Positions 41,869 to 51,249 are shown, counted from the stretch's first letter. The stretch: 64,000 bases of DNA from RGIG3009 sp045630285 (GCA_045630285.1 JAZQSX010000018.1:50918-114917), one strand, 5' to 3'. Notes: generated from the letters alone by a model not told the origin. Made by a program: numbers and translations.

Positions 41869-42759
41869 TCATTCCTCCGCCTTCCACCAGGCACTGGCGC
41901 CGCAGGGCAGCACCAAGCCGCTTTGTGTAACAGGCAGACCGATTTCATCCGCCTCGGTCAAACCACCAAATCGGGGCGTTACAAGCGAAGCCAGCATATA
42001 CTGCATCACCGACGGCGAAAGCCCCGTGGTGTAAGAGTTGATCAGGAAAAATAACGGCGTATCGGAAAGAAGCTTTACGCATTCCGATACCAGGCCGTAG
42101 ATCTGATCCTCCAGCTTCCACACCTCACCGCCGGGGCCACGCCCATAGGAAGGCGGATCCATTAAAATGGCGTCATACGTATTGCCCCGACGTTGCTCTC
42201 TTTGCACAAACTTTCCACAATCATCTACCAGCCAACGCATGGGGCGATCAGCCAGTCCGGATGAGACGGTGTTCTCTTTTCCCCAGGCAACCATGCCCTT
42301 GGAAGCGTCCACGTGGGTAACATGCGCTCCGGCAGCCACACACGCCAATGTGGCACCACCGGTATAACCAAACAGATTAAGCACCCGAATCGGTCGATCG
42401 GCATTGCGAATCAGCTTGGCCATTGCATCCCAATTGACCGCTTGTTCCGGAAACAGACCGGTGTGCTTAAATCCCATGGGCTTCAGTCGAAAACGCAAGC
42501 CTTCCAAGCCCGCATCTGCGCTGTCGTAGCCAATTTCCCACACGTCCGGCAAAGAACGGTAGGTCTCCCAGTGACCACCTCCGGTAGCAGAACGGTGGTA
42601 CCGGGCGTGTGCTTTTTTCCACAGCGGGTGCTGACGACCGGTGCTCCACAAAATCTGCGGATCGGGACGAATCAGTAGCGCATCCCCCCAGCGCTCCAAA
42701 CGCTCACCGTCGGTCGCATCCAACAGTTCATAGTCTTTCCAATTTTCAGCCGTTCTCAT
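41869..42759 (-). CDS. Class I SAM-dependent methyltransferase, RlmI/RlmK-like catalytic domain
   Basis: 296 aa. The SAM-binding motif NLFGYTGGATLACVAAGA (near 128-145), acidic VDASKG, and catalytic-type DPPSYGRG (near 207) match the catalytic domain of 23S rRNA cytosine methyltransferases of the RlmI type, without the PUA domain. Likely an RNA methyltransferase; the target base is not known. It is embedded between ruvB and ecfA1 with gaps of 13 and 3 bases. Confidence 0.85.
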   Translation of the reverse strand: MRTAENWKDYELLDATDGERLERWGDALLIRPDPQILWSTGRQHPLWKKAHARYHRSATGGGHWETYRSLPDVWEIGYDSADAGLEGLRFRLKPMGFKHTGLFPEQAVNWDAMAKLIRNADRPIRVLNLFGYTGGATLACVAAGAHVTHVDASKGMVAWGKENTVSSGLADRPMRWLVDDCGKFVQREQRRGNTYDAILMDPPSYGRGPGGEVWKLEDQIYGLVSECVKLLSDTPLFFLINSYTTGLSPSVMQYMLASLVTPRFGGLTEADEIGLPVTQSGLVLPCGASAWWKAEE

Positions 42760-42772
42760 ACCGTGCTGCTCC

Positions 42773-43789
42773 TTAAAACGTCATCTGATGCTCCAATCCC
42801 AAATGCTCATAGGCTGCGGGCAAAACTACACGTCCCCGTGGTGTACGGTTGATGAAGCCGAGTTGCATCAGATAGGGCTCATAAACATCTTCGATCGTGA
42901 TCGCTTCTTCGCCGATCACAGCGGCGAGGGTGTCCAATCCCACAGGGCCGCCATTATAGTGTTGGATCATCGCCATCAGCATACGGCGATCCACCATATC
43001 CAAGCCAAGCTCGTCGATCTCCAAGCGATCCAACGCCACACGTGCCACGTCGGCCGTGATCGAGCCGTGATTCAGCACCTGCGCAAAATCACGCACACGC
43101 TTGAGAAGACGGTTAGCAATACGAGGCGTGCCGCGCGAACGAGATGCGATCTCCAAGGCACCGTCGTTATCACAAGTAATGCCTAAAATATCGGCACTGC
43201 GCTGTACGATACGTCCCAGTTCTTCCGGCGTATACAGCTCCAGGCGACAGATCACACCGAAACGGTCACGTAACGGTGCAGATAACTGCCCCGCACGAGT
43301 CGTGGCACCCACAAGCGTAAACCGAGGTAACGGCAGATGGATCGACGACGCCCCTTGTCCTTTTCCGTTAATAATGTCGATCGCAAAATCCTCCATAGCT
43401 GGGTACAGGATTTCCTCTACTGTACGGGGTAAGCGATGGATCTCATCAATGAACAACACGTCGCCCTGCTCCAAATTGGTAAGCAACGCCGCCAAATCGC
43501 CGGCACGCTCCAAAGCGGGGCCGGAGGTAATACGGAAATTGACGCCCAATTCGTTGGCGATAATAGCCGACAACGTCGTTTTTCCAAGACCGGGAGGGCC
43601 GTACAGTAACACGTGATCCAACGGCTCACCACGCAAACGGGCAGCGTTGATAAAGACGGACAGATTCTCCTTGACCTTTTCCTGACCGATATAGTCATTC
43701 ATCGACCGAGGGCGCAGCGGATTATCGCCGTCGTCCTCCGGTAGGTATTCCGTAGACATCATGCGATTTTCAAAATCCATTTCGTCCAT
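42773..43789 (-). CDS. ruvB: Holliday junction branch migration helicase RuvB
   Basis: 338 aa AAA+ motor of Holliday junction migration. Walker A GPPGLGKTT near 65-73, Walker B FIDEIHRL near 115, sensor 1 GATTRAG near 160, and the winged helix domain from about 260 with GPVGLDTLA. Normal length. Middle of ruvC-ruvA-ruvB. Confidence 0.97.
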   Translation of the reverse strand: MDEMDFENRMMSTEYLPEDDGDNPLRPRSMNDYIGQEKVKENLSVFINAARLRGEPLDHVLLYGPPGLGKTTLSAIIANELGVNFRITSGPALERAGDLAALLTNLEQGDVLFIDEIHRLPRTVEEILYPAMEDFAIDIINGKGQGASSIHLPLPRFTLVGATTRAGQLSAPLRDRFGVICRLELYTPEELGRIVQRSADILGITCDNDGALEIASRSRGTPRIANRLLKRVRDFAQVLNHGSITADVARVALDRLEIDELGLDMVDRRMLMAMIQHYNGGPVGLDTLAAVIGEEAITIEDVYEPYLMQLGFINRTPRGRVVLPAAYEHLGLEHQMTF

Positions 43790-43802
43790 GCTTTATCCCT
43801 CC

Positions 43803-44414
43803 TCAGCTGCGTTTTCCCAATTGTTTTAACGCCTGACGCACCAATTCTTCCACCGGCAGCGTGCTATCCAGTTTTCCGACAGCCGCTGACGCTTCGCCAC
43901 TGCTGAAGCCAAGCATTGTCAGCGCACTCACCGCTTCGGCAGCGCCCTGCGATACGCTGATCACACCGACCGCCGCATCGTTTTGCATCACGATGCCACC
44001 CGTTGCCGAAGGCAGGCCGACCTTATCTTTCAATTCCAGAACCAGACGCTGTGCAAGCTTCGGGCCAACACCCTGCGCACGGGTGAACTCCTTGTGATTG
44101 CCGGAGGCCGCTGCAAGCGCTACCCGCTCCGGAGTTAATTCCGACAAAATGGCAAGTCCCACCTTCGGACCAACACCACTGACCGAGGTCAGCATACGAA
44201 AGCATTGCAGTTCGCTGCGGTCTGCAAAGCCAAACAACTCCATTGCATCCTCACGCACGTTCAGGTAGGTATAAAGCATCGTCTCCGAGCCAATGTTCGG
44301 CAGCTGACGAGCAGTATTCGCCGTAATGAAGCATTGGTATCCAACACCACCGCATTCCACGACGGCAAAATTCATTTCACGGTGAATCAACGTTCCTCGT
44401 ACGCTGTAATACAT
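43803..44414 (-). CDS. ruvA: Holliday junction branch migration protein RuvA
   Basis: 203 aa. DNA-binding tetramer that recruits RuvB. OB domain with VREDAMELFGF near 55, two helix-hairpin-helix motifs (VSGVGPKVGLAIL near 80 and AQGVGPKLAQRLVLELKDK near 115), and a small C-terminal RuvB-binding domain (LGFSSGEASAAV). Starts 4 bases after ruvC. Confidence 0.96.
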   Translation of the reverse strand: MYYSVRGTLIHREMNFAVVECGGVGYQCFITANTARQLPNIGSETMLYTYLNVREDAMELFGFADRSELQCFRMLTSVSGVGPKVGLAILSELTPERVALAAASGNHKEFTRAQGVGPKLAQRLVLELKDKVGLPSATGGIVMQNDAAVGVISVSQGAAEAVSALTMLGFSSGEASAAVGKLDSTLPVEELVRQALKQLGKRS

Positions 44415-44418
44415 ACGG

Positions 44419-44922
44419 TCAGACCCCTCTCATAATCTGGCGTTTCAGTGCCGTACCGCCCATTTGAGCATGACAAATAGCAATAGCAAGTGCGTCCGCC
44501 GTATCGTCCGGCTTGGGAACCTGCTGCAAACGGAGCAAGCGCCGTGTCATCTCCATGACCTGTGGCTTTTGTGCTTGTCCGTAGCCCGTCACCGCACTTT
44601 TGACCTGCAGCGGTGTGTACTCAAAAATCGGAACTCCGGCATTTTGTGCCGCCAACAAAATAACACCACGTGCTTCCGCCACCTCGATCGCTGTTTTCTG
44701 GTTGTTTTGAAAATACAGCTTTTCGATCGCCATAGCGTCAGGCTGATGCTTGGCAAGGATCAGTGACAAGTCGGTATAGATCTGCTGCAAACGCTCGACG
44801 AACGGCGTACCGGCTTCGGTCGTGACAGCGCCGAAATCCAACGGTGAAAATCGTCCACGCTCATAGTGCAGAACTCCCCAGCCAATAATGGCATATCCGG
44901 GGTCAATTCCAAGGATTTTCAC
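44419..44922 (-). CDS. ruvC: Holliday junction resolvase RuvC
   Basis: 167 aa. Endonuclease that cuts Holliday junctions. Catalytic acids are visible: D7 in LGIDPG, E in AIEKLYFQNN near 68, and the pair DD in KPDDTADALA near 140. First gene of a nine-gene run that continues through ecf and truA to the DUF5711 gene. No SOS box is visible upstream. Confidence 0.96.
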   Translation of the reverse strand: MKILGIDPGYAIIGWGVLHYERGRFSPLDFGAVTTEAGTPFVERLQQIYTDLSLILAKHQPDAMAIEKLYFQNNQKTAIEVAEARGVILLAAQNAGVPIFEYTPLQVKSAVTGYGQAQKPQVMEMTRRLLRLQQVPKPDDTADALAIAICHAQMGGTALKRQIMRGV

Positions 44923-44995
44923 CGACTCACCTCCCGAAGCAATGCAAGGAAACCAATATTTACCCAGTATTAGTTTTAGTATAGCAGAAAATTAC

Positions 44996-45024
44996 TTGTC
45001 ATACAAGAGTAATTCTGCTATAAT
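44996..45024 (+). promoter_or_regulatory. Promoter of the ABC-F gene
   Basis: TTGTCA (44996-45001), 17-bp spacer, TATAAT (45019-45024). The divergent ruvC promoter is probably TTGTAT-17-TATACT on the minus strand around 44978-45007, overlapping it. Confidence 0.7.
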
Positions 45025-45066
45025 AATATAAAATTTTTATTAATGTTTTTGTTGAAGGATTCGATT

Positions 45067-46971
45067 ATGGCTGTTTTGTCTGTTCACAATCTCACAAAAA
45101 GCTTTGGCGACCGCTTTTTATTTGAGCGGTTGTCTTTCGACGTGGCTGAACACGACAGAATCGGACTGATCGGCTCAAACGGTTGCGGGAAAACGACTTT
45201 ATTCCGTCTGATCACCGGCGAGGAAGCTCCCGATTCCGGCGAGATATTGCCTGCACGGAACACCCGAATCGGCTATCTGGAGCAGCATACGTTATCCGAA
45301 GATATTACTGTTTGGGAAGCGCTGGAAAACGTGTTTGAACCATTGCGCCTTATGGAACAAGAACTCCTGGAGATCAACCGCACGCTTGCCGACAGCGGCG
45401 ATCCCACACTGATTGAAAAGCAGGCTCAGCTGCAAGAGCGCTTCGAGGCGGAGGGCGGCTTATATTTCCGCAGCCGTGTTGCCTCCACCCTATCCGGCTT
45501 GGGATTTGATGAAACCTATCACAACCGTTCCGTTACCACGCTCAGCGGCGGCCAGCGCTCCAAGCTGGCAATGGGTCGGTTGCTACTTTCCGGCTCAGAA
45601 CTACTGCTTTTGGACGAGCCCACCAACCATTTGGACATCGAGTCGGTGGAATGGCTGGAAACGTTTTTGCGTGGCTACAGCGGTGCCGTCATCGTTATCT
45701 CGCACGACCGCTATTTTCTCGACCGTGTCACCACGCGGACAATGGAACTTTCCCAAGCAAAGCTATATATGACGGGCGGCAGTTATACTGCACACAAAGA
45801 GCAGCGTGAGAAAGACGAAGAAATCGCTTTGCGGCATCATAAAACCACCGAACGAGCGATCAAAAAGTTGGAGGAAAATATCGCTCTTCTTAAGCAGTGG
45901 AACCGTGAGAAATCTATTCGTGCCGCCGAAAGTCGTGAGAAAAGGCTGGATCGTCTCAAAGAACAGCAGATAGAGCTTGAAAGACACGAAGCGACGCTGA
46001 AATTTGGCTTCACTGCGGCAACCACCAGCGGTAATGAGGTTCTAAACGCTGAGGAGCTATCCAAAGCGTTTGACCGTCCCCTGTTTCGCAACGTGTCCTT
46101 TCAGCTACGCCGCGGCGAACGCACCTTTCTTCTCGGCCCGAATGGCTGCGGGAAAACGACGCTGCTTCGTTTGATCACCGGTGAGCAAACGCCCGATAAC
46201 GGCTTTATCCGTCTGGGTTCCCGTGTCTCGATCGGCTACTACGATCAGGTCCAAGCGCATTTGCACTACGACAAAACCGCTATTGATCAGTTGTGGGACG
46301 ATTATCCGAACCTGACACAGACCGAGCTGCGCAATGCCCTTGCTGCGTTTTTGTTTTACGGTGACGAGGTTTTCCAGCCCGTTCGGCAACTCAGCGGCGG
46401 TGAGCGTGCACGGTTATTGCTGCTGAAGCTAATGCTGGCACACGACAACCTGCTTCTTCTGGACGAGCCGACCAACCATCTGGACATCTCATCCCGCGAG
46501 GCCCTGGAAGCCGCCATGGAAAACTACGACGGCACGCTGCTTGTAGTATCGCACGACCGCTATTTTATCAACCGCATGGCAACGCGTATCATAACACTGT
46601 CCGAGGACGGCTGTGAAAGTTATCCCGGCAACTATGACGAGTACGTAGAACATCGTCAGCAAGTGACAGCCGATACTGAACAACGCTCCGCTGTGCCTGT
46701 AAAGGAAAACACTTACCAGAAGCGTAAGGAACTGGAATCCCGCAAACGGAAGCTTACCACCCGCATTCGTCGCAGCGAGGAGGAAATCGCTGCTTGCGAG
46801 AAGCGGATTGCCGCATTAAACGCCCAATTAGAGCAACCGGACACCGCCGCCGATTACGATGCCGTCGTTTCTATCAGTGCTGAATTGGAAACGGAAAATG
46901 CTCATCTGGAACGATTGATGTCAGATTGGGAGCAAGCCCAGCTTGAGCTCGAGAGCGTCAATTGCGATTAG
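45067..46971 (+). CDS. ABC-F family ATPase
   Basis: 634 aa from ATG 45067 (GAAGGA site); the frame could begin at 45043 without a site. Two ABC domains in one chain and no membrane part: Walker A GSNGCGKTT and GPNGCGKTT, signatures LSGGQRSKLAMGRL and LSGGERARLLLLKL, Walker B LLLDEPTNHLD twice, joined by the charged interdomain linker of ABC-F proteins. The C-terminus is a coiled coil (ELESRKRKLTTRI onward), as in Uup/YdiF. ABC-F proteins act on the ribosome; an antibiotic-resistance role cannot be told from housekeeping here. Confidence 0.92.
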   Translation: MAVLSVHNLTKSFGDRFLFERLSFDVAEHDRIGLIGSNGCGKTTLFRLITGEEAPDSGEILPARNTRIGYLEQHTLSEDITVWEALENVFEPLRLMEQELLEINRTLADSGDPTLIEKQAQLQERFEAEGGLYFRSRVASTLSGLGFDETYHNRSVTTLSGGQRSKLAMGRLLLSGSELLLLDEPTNHLDIESVEWLETFLRGYSGAVIVISHDRYFLDRVTTRTMELSQAKLYMTGGSYTAHKEQREKDEEIALRHHKTTERAIKKLEENIALLKQWNREKSIRAAESREKRLDRLKEQQIELERHEATLKFGFTAATTSGNEVLNAEELSKAFDRPLFRNVSFQLRRGERTFLLGPNGCGKTTLLRLITGEQTPDNGFIRLGSRVSIGYYDQVQAHLHYDKTAIDQLWDDYPNLTQTELRNALAAFLFYGDEVFQPVRQLSGGERARLLLLKLMLAHDNLLLLDEPTNHLDISSREALEAAMENYDGTLLVVSHDRYFINRMATRIITLSEDGCESYPGNYDEYVEHRQQVTADTEQRSAVPVKENTYQKRKELESRKRKLTTRIRRSEEEIAACEKRIAALNAQLEQPDTAADYDAVVSISAELETENAHLERLMSDWEQAQLELESVNCD

Positions 46972-46974
46972 GAC

Positions 46975-47003
46975 TTGACAAACGCCGACAATAGGCTTTT
47001 AAT
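46975..47003 (+). promoter_or_regulatory. Possible promoter of the M55 peptidase gene
   Basis: TTGACA (46975-46980), 17-bp spacer, TTTAAT (46998-47003), just after the ABC-F stop. Confidence 0.5.
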
Positions 47004-47033
47004 GAAACCAAACGAGCCGAAAGGATGATACGT

Positions 47034-47828
47034 ATGAACATCTACATTATGGCAGACCTGGAGGGCATCAGCGGCGTCTATACCGATGATCAGCTGGAAC
47101 CCCATTGCCCCCGTTTCGACGAGGGACGGCGCCTGATGACTCGTGAAATCAATATTTGTGCCGAGGCTTGTAAGGCCGCCGGTGCGGACAAGGTCATTGT
47201 GCGTGACGTTCACGGCGGCAGCTATACGTTGCTTTGGGATCAGTTGTCCCCTGCCGTCGACGCCGCCGTTTGCGGCTGGACGGGAACGAATCGTTTTGTC
47301 GGTCTGGGCGATTGTGACGGTGTCATTCTGCTTGGTTATCACGCTATGGCGGGTGCAGAGGATGCTCTGCTGGAGCACACGATGATCCGTGGCGCCTTTC
47401 AGCGCTTTAAGGTCAACGGCACGCCGTTTGGCGAGATCGGCATTGATTCGGCCATCCTCGGCGAGTATCAGGTTCCCGTCATTATGGTTTCGGGAAGTGC
47501 CCGTGCCTGCGCCGAGGCAAAACAATTCCTTCCGTGGGTCACCACCGTCGAGGTCAAGCAGGACGCCGCCGACAGCGGTGCCGTACTGTTGTCCCCTGCC
47601 GAATCGGAAAAACGCATCCGTGCCGGTGTCAAAGCGGCGATTGACCGCCTGAAAAGCGGCAAAACCGGCATTCACACTGTTGAAAAGCCGGTACGTATCC
47701 GTTTGGAGTGCCGTCCGTCCCACACGTTGCCCAAAGCCGATGGCAAGCCGTATATGACCGTTATCGACGAACACATCTATGAAGTGGTTGGCGACACGCC
47801 GGAAGAGGCTTTGTGGCGTGTTTTTTAA
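47034..47828 (+). CDS. M55 family D-aminopeptidase (DppA-like)
   Basis: 264 aa from ATG 47034 (AAAGGA site; the ATG at 47025 directly follows that site). Zinc peptidase that releases N-terminal D-amino acids, for example from peptidoglycan peptides. Metal ligands of the DppA type: D8 and E10 in MADLEGISG, His in VRDVHGG near 61, His in GYHAMAG near 104, Glu in NGTPFGEIG near 132. No transporter genes accompany it, so it stands outside a dpp operon. Confidence 0.88.
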   Translation: MNIYIMADLEGISGVYTDDQLEPHCPRFDEGRRLMTREINICAEACKAAGADKVIVRDVHGGSYTLLWDQLSPAVDAAVCGWTGTNRFVGLGDCDGVILLGYHAMAGAEDALLEHTMIRGAFQRFKVNGTPFGEIGIDSAILGEYQVPVIMVSGSARACAEAKQFLPWVTTVEVKQDAADSGAVLLSPAESEKRIRAGVKAAIDRLKSGKTGIHTVEKPVRIRLECRPSHTLPKADGKPYMTVIDEHIYEVVGDTPEEALWRVF

Positions 47829-47867
47829 GGCGAAAAAACTTTTTCACAAATTTTCCGCATTTACCTC

Positions 47868-47896
47868 TTGACAACCACCGCACTTTTCGGTATAAT
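47868..47896 (+). promoter_or_regulatory. tRNA-Val promoter
   Basis: Consensus TTGACA (47868-47873), 17-bp spacer, TATAAT (47891-47896), 26 bases before the tRNA. Confidence 0.9.
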
Positions 47897-47922
47897 ACAG
47901 CATGTTCCGCAGGTGCGGATAT

Positions 47923-47998
47923 GGACGTTTAGCTCAGCTGGTAGAGCATTCGCTTGACGTGCGAAGGGTCAGCGGTTCGAGTCCGTTAACGTCCACCA
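47923..47998 (+). tRNA. tRNA-Val(GAC)
   Basis: Acceptor GGACGTT/AACGTCC, D arm GCTC/GAGC, anticodon stem TTCGC/GCGAA with loop TTGACGT (anticodon GAC), T arm with one G-U pair, CCA encoded. Intact cloverleaf. Confidence 0.94.
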
Positions 47999-48006
47999 AA
48001 AAACAG

Positions 48007-48032
48007 GCTTCCGATCGGAAGCCTTTTTTTTC
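48007..48032. terminator. tRNA-Val terminator
   Basis: GGCTTCC-GATC-GGAAGCC stem followed by eight T, between tRNA-Val and the convergent lipoprotein gene. Confidence 0.85.
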
Positions 48033-48038
48033 TTTTTC

Positions 48039-49262
48039 TCATCCCATGCTGTGCAAGATTTCATAAATATCGACGACTTGTAAAGCCCACTGCTTACAAA
48101 GCTCATATTCTCGCTCGGTATATGTAAGCGACCCCAAGGAGCCTCCGGTGTAAATCGTATTAATGATCGTATCGTAAGCTGGCTCTTGCGCCTGTTTATA
48201 CGTCTCCCACGCTGTTTTGTATTCTTCCATTGCGGCCACAAAATCTTCAACATAGCGATCGTTACCGAGCAATTCTTCCAACTCCGCATAATCCTTGTCA
48301 TGCTCCACATACGCCACGATACGTTCGTAATACTCTTCAGCGATCCTCTCCCAAAGTTCGGCGCAGGCGTCATAAGCAACATGATAATCATACATTCCAC
48401 CGTCTGCAGTTTCTAATTGGCTGCTCAATTCCGCTTCAACGGTTTCAGTCAAAGATTCGCTTAATGTTTTTTGGGGCTGTATGTAAGAGAGTTTGAGTTC
48501 TTTCCACGCAGAACCCCATTCAAACGGATATAGCGCAACCAGCTCGTCGTACCGTTCCTCCGTAATGGCCTTCGCCTTACCATCACCGACACGTTCCGTA
48601 TACACAGCCTCCAAATCACTGCTACCCGGATCATCGCAATGGAAAGACAGGTCATTTACCAATACGCCTTCGGCGTCGAGCTTCAAAATCTCACGGTCCA
48701 GCAATCCCGTCCCGGGAGAAGACTGGATGCTCAATCGACCGTCATCCGTCATCACGGCAGCATAGCGGTGCCAAAACGCCTTTAGTAATTTTGATTTTTC
48801 TTCACACACGGTAAACACGGCAAGCAACGTACGGTCTTCTTGTACGAGGAACAACTCCGGTACGTTGTCGCCGTTGATATCTTTCAAGATATATCCCGTA
48901 CGATATGTAGCGGCATCGGCGTAGTGCGGCAACATCTCCATAACCATGTTAAACCACTCTTCGGACACTTCATCGTTCTCTTTATCCGCAAGCTGTGCCG
49001 CCAAATTGTCGCTCAAAATCGGTTCGGGCATTTCACCCTGATCATATTCTTCCCAGAAATCCACCGCAAGCTTCCATTCCATAACCGATTGAATATCGGC
49101 AAGCGTCTCCTCATACGCCACGGGCATCGTCTGCAACGGCTGTTCAGGCGCTTTCGTCGGCAAAGTCGTGGTACTCCCCATCCGCTCCGTATCACCCGCA
49201 CATCCGGAGAATAGTGCTAAAACCATCATCAAAATCACAACAACCGTTGCTTGTTTTTTCAC
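48039..49262 (-). CDS. Predicted lipoprotein of unknown function
   Basis: 407 aa from a GTG at 49262, preceded by AAGGAGTGG. A basic start and hydrophobic stretch lead to a lipobox-like LFSGC near residues 18-22, so the protein is likely anchored outside by a lipid. The mature part is acidic and probably helical in its C-terminal third (many Glu/Tyr/Ala). Residues around 110-190 (DINGDNVPELFLVQED) look like an FG-GAP-type or calcium-like DxNxDxxPE motif seen in surface proteins. I do not recognise the family. Confidence 0.7.
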   Translation of the reverse strand: MKKQATVVVILMMVLALFSGCAGDTERMGSTTTLPTKAPEQPLQTMPVAYEETLADIQSVMEWKLAVDFWEEYDQGEMPEPILSDNLAAQLADKENDEVSEEWFNMVMEMLPHYADAATYRTGYILKDINGDNVPELFLVQEDRTLLAVFTVCEEKSKLLKAFWHRYAAVMTDDGRLSIQSSPGTGLLDREILKLDAEGVLVNDLSFHCDDPGSSDLEAVYTERVGDGKAKAITEERYDELVALYPFEWGSAWKELKLSYIQPQKTLSESLTETVEAELSSQLETADGGMYDYHVAYDACAELWERIAEEYYERIVAYVEHDKDYAELEELLGNDRYVEDFVAAMEEYKTAWETYKQAQEPAYDTIINTIYTGGSLGSLTYTEREYELCKQWALQVVDIYEILHSMG

Positions 49263-49300
49263 TGCAACCACTCCTTCTATTTTTTGCTGTAGCATATAAC

Positions 49301-49333
49301 AAAACCGCCCCGAATATCCTTCGTGGCGGTTTT
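49301..49333 (-). terminator. Terminator of the AllA-like gene
   Basis: 9-bp stem AAAACCGCC/GGCGGTTTT (49301-49309 with 49325-49333) with a 15-base loop, 12 bases after the stop. Confidence 0.65.
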
Positions 49334-49345
49334 ATATACCTTACA

Positions 49346-49837
49346 TTACAACACGATCTCAAACTGCTGCTCCGGCGTCAGATCGACCACCGTGCAGTCG
49401 TTTGCGTAGGTGCATTCCGGCAAGATGATCATTGCCGTCAGCTGCTCCTTGGAAGCGGGCAGCGGCGCCAAATGCCAGATAGCGGCATTCATCTTGATCA
49501 GCGTATGTTTCGGTACCAAAAACGCCTTGGCCAAGTCGGTTACCGGTGTACCCGCAGAAGCAGGTGCCACGTGCAGGATCATATCATCATCCAGAGGCAG
49601 GATCATTTCCCACGTGGTCGTATGATACTCCTGTTGTGTAATCACCATTTTCTCCGGCTTTTTCACCACGATCGGCGAATAGCCCACACGGTGCTCACTG
49701 TCAGCTACCAGGCGGTCCGGGAAAAACTGATGAATCTCCCCGCACAGTGCATAGCCCTGCGGCTGATCCATGGTATAGAACTGTCCAAAAGGCGCAAACT
49801 CCTCGTGAGTCAGCGGCATAACCTGAACCTTTTTCAT
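49346..49837 (-). CDS. Ureidoglycolate lyase (AllA)-like cupin protein
   Basis: 163 aa. The small cupin resembles ureidoglycolate lyase: FAPFGQFYT near 14, the EYHTTTWEMILPLDDDMILHV stretch near 69 (His and Glu ligand positions), a DLAKAFLVPKHTLIKMNAAIWHLAPLP core near 100-126 containing the NxxxWH motif. True AllA splits ureidoglycolate into glyoxylate and urea, but no other allantoin genes are here, so the reaction is uncertain. Preceded by AGGAGGATG. Downstream of the HAD gene by 48 bases. Confidence 0.65.
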   Translation of the reverse strand: MKKVQVMPLTHEEFAPFGQFYTMDQPQGYALCGEIHQFFPDRLVADSEHRVGYSPIVVKKPEKMVITQQEYHTTTWEMILPLDDDMILHVAPASAGTPVTDLAKAFLVPKHTLIKMNAAIWHLAPLPASKEQLTAMIILPECTYANDCTVVDLTPEQQFEIVL

Positions 49838-49885
49838 GCGATCATCCTCCTGTTTTCTTCATTGTAGCATACAAAAATAGGGAAA

Positions 49886-50521
49886 TCAATCCAGTAATTC
49901 GGAAAAATTATAGATAAAGTTGTCACAAACCGACTTGATCTCCTCGACATATTCTGCCGACGATTCATCGTAGACGCCGCACACCTTCATACCGGCTTTT
50001 TTTGCCGTCAAATCGGCGTTGTAATTATCATCGAGGAAGAAGACCTCCCCCACCGCAACGCCGAGCTTTTCAGCTGCTTTTCGGTAGATCTCAGGGTCGG
50101 CTTTGGTGGTGTTAAAATCGTCACACGACCACACGTTATCAAACAGATCAAAGATCTCCAAACGCTTAAGGCACGCATCCAACGTGATGTGTGGACTGGC
50201 GGTAAGAACATTCAGGCTCGCGCCACGCCGCTTTAGCTCCTGCAAGGTGGCGATCACATTGCTCTTAGCGGGGATGTGATACCAATATGCATCCAGCATA
50301 TATTTGCCCATCAGGTTGATAAGCTCTTCCATCGGCATCGCCAGCCCCAGCGTTTCCGTGTAGTACTTTGCCGTTCCGTTCAAGCCAAGCGGCGTGATCG
50401 TCTTCACGATGTCCTGTTCATAGGCAATGCCGTTCTCGTCCAGGATCCGCAACATAGAACTGACGTACGTCGGCATCGAATCCACCAGCGTGCCGTCAAA
50501 ATCAAACAAATACGTTTTCAT
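49886..50521 (-). CDS. HAD superfamily hydrolase
   Basis: 211 aa from ATG 50521 (GGAGATAG site); the longer frame to 50632 lies inside the upstream gene. Complete HAD motifs: DFDGT (residues 6-10), LTASPH near 103, Lys in TTKADPEIY near 139, and FFLDDNYNADLTAA near 158. Phosphoglycolate phosphatase/beta-phosphoglucomutase-like cap. Substrate unknown. 16 bases after the amidotransferase gene, so co-transcribed. Confidence 0.82.
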   Translation of the reverse strand: MKTYLFDFDGTLVDSMPTYVSSMLRILDENGIAYEQDIVKTITPLGLNGTAKYYTETLGLAMPMEELINLMGKYMLDAYWYHIPAKSNVIATLQELKRRGASLNVLTASPHITLDACLKRLEIFDLFDNVWSCDDFNTTKADPEIYRKAAEKLGVAVGEVFFLDDNYNADLTAKKAGMKVCGVYDESSAEYVEEIKSVCDNFIYNFSELLD

Positions 50522-50537
50522 GCTATCTCCGTTCGGA

Positions 50538-51221
50538 TTATTTTCTGCAGCAGTTGATAAAGTTTTCGAACATCTTATTTTCAATCGGATCTCCGGTGTG
50601 GAAGGACTGTTCGGGATGCCACTGAGTCGCAAAGATCTTCTTTTCCTTACACTCGATCGCTTCGATCACGCCGTCCTTGCTGCTGCGTGCCACCACCGTA
50701 AACTCCGGGGCAACACGTCCCAACGTCCAGCTGTGGTGCGAGTTCACAATCGCTTTTTCACTGCCAAACACATCGTACACGAAGGAATCGGGAGCAATAT
50801 CGATCTCGTGTTGATGCGCCTCATCCTGGTGTTCATCGTAATTTTCCACCAAAACCAGCGTACCGCCAAAATACACGTTTAGCGCCTGCAGGCCACCGCA
50901 AATGCCGAAAATCGGCTTGCCCTTGCGGACAAAATGCTCAATAACCTTGGCGTCCAGTGCATATTCGTCGATTTCCTGAGGCGGATCGTACGGCGTGCCT
51001 CCGTAATACTTCGGGTCGATATTCGTAGCACTGCCCGGCACCAATAAGCCGTCGCAAATATCACAGATCTTTTCCAAATCATATTCCGTCATGATTGCCG
51101 ACAAACCGACCCCGTACTTACGTGCCAGGATCTCGTAGTCGTGCGGAATATAATATCTCAGATTAAAGGCACTGCCTTCCTTTTCCAGATCACAATACCG
51201 CAATAATGTTGCCAATTGCAT
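50538..51221 (-). CDS. Class I glutamine amidotransferase-like hydrolase (PuuD-type gamma-Glu-GABA hydrolase)
   Basis: 227 aa. Triad of class I amidotransferases: nucleophile Cys in FGICGGLQALN near 108, and His-Glu in QWHPEQSF near 200. The overall pattern (GLLVPGSATNIDPKYYGG, then HQHEIDIAPDS, NSHHSW) is that of the gamma-glutamyl-gamma-aminobutyrate hydrolase family, which is often encoded alone and used in putrescine breakdown or cleavage of gamma-glutamyl amides. No synthetase partner domain. ATG 51221 follows GGGAGGTG at a slightly long distance. Confidence 0.85.
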   Translation of the reverse strand: MQLATLLRYCDLEKEGSAFNLRYYIPHDYEILARKYGVGLSAIMTEYDLEKICDICDGLLVPGSATNIDPKYYGGTPYDPPQEIDEYALDAKVIEHFVRKGKPIFGICGGLQALNVYFGGTLVLVENYDEHQDEAHQHEIDIAPDSFVYDVFGSEKAIVNSHHSWTLGRVAPEFTVVARSSKDGVIEAIECKEKKIFATQWHPEQSFHTGDPIENKMFENFINCCRK

Positions 51222-51249
51222 TAGAATGCACCTCCCACCTTATAGATAC

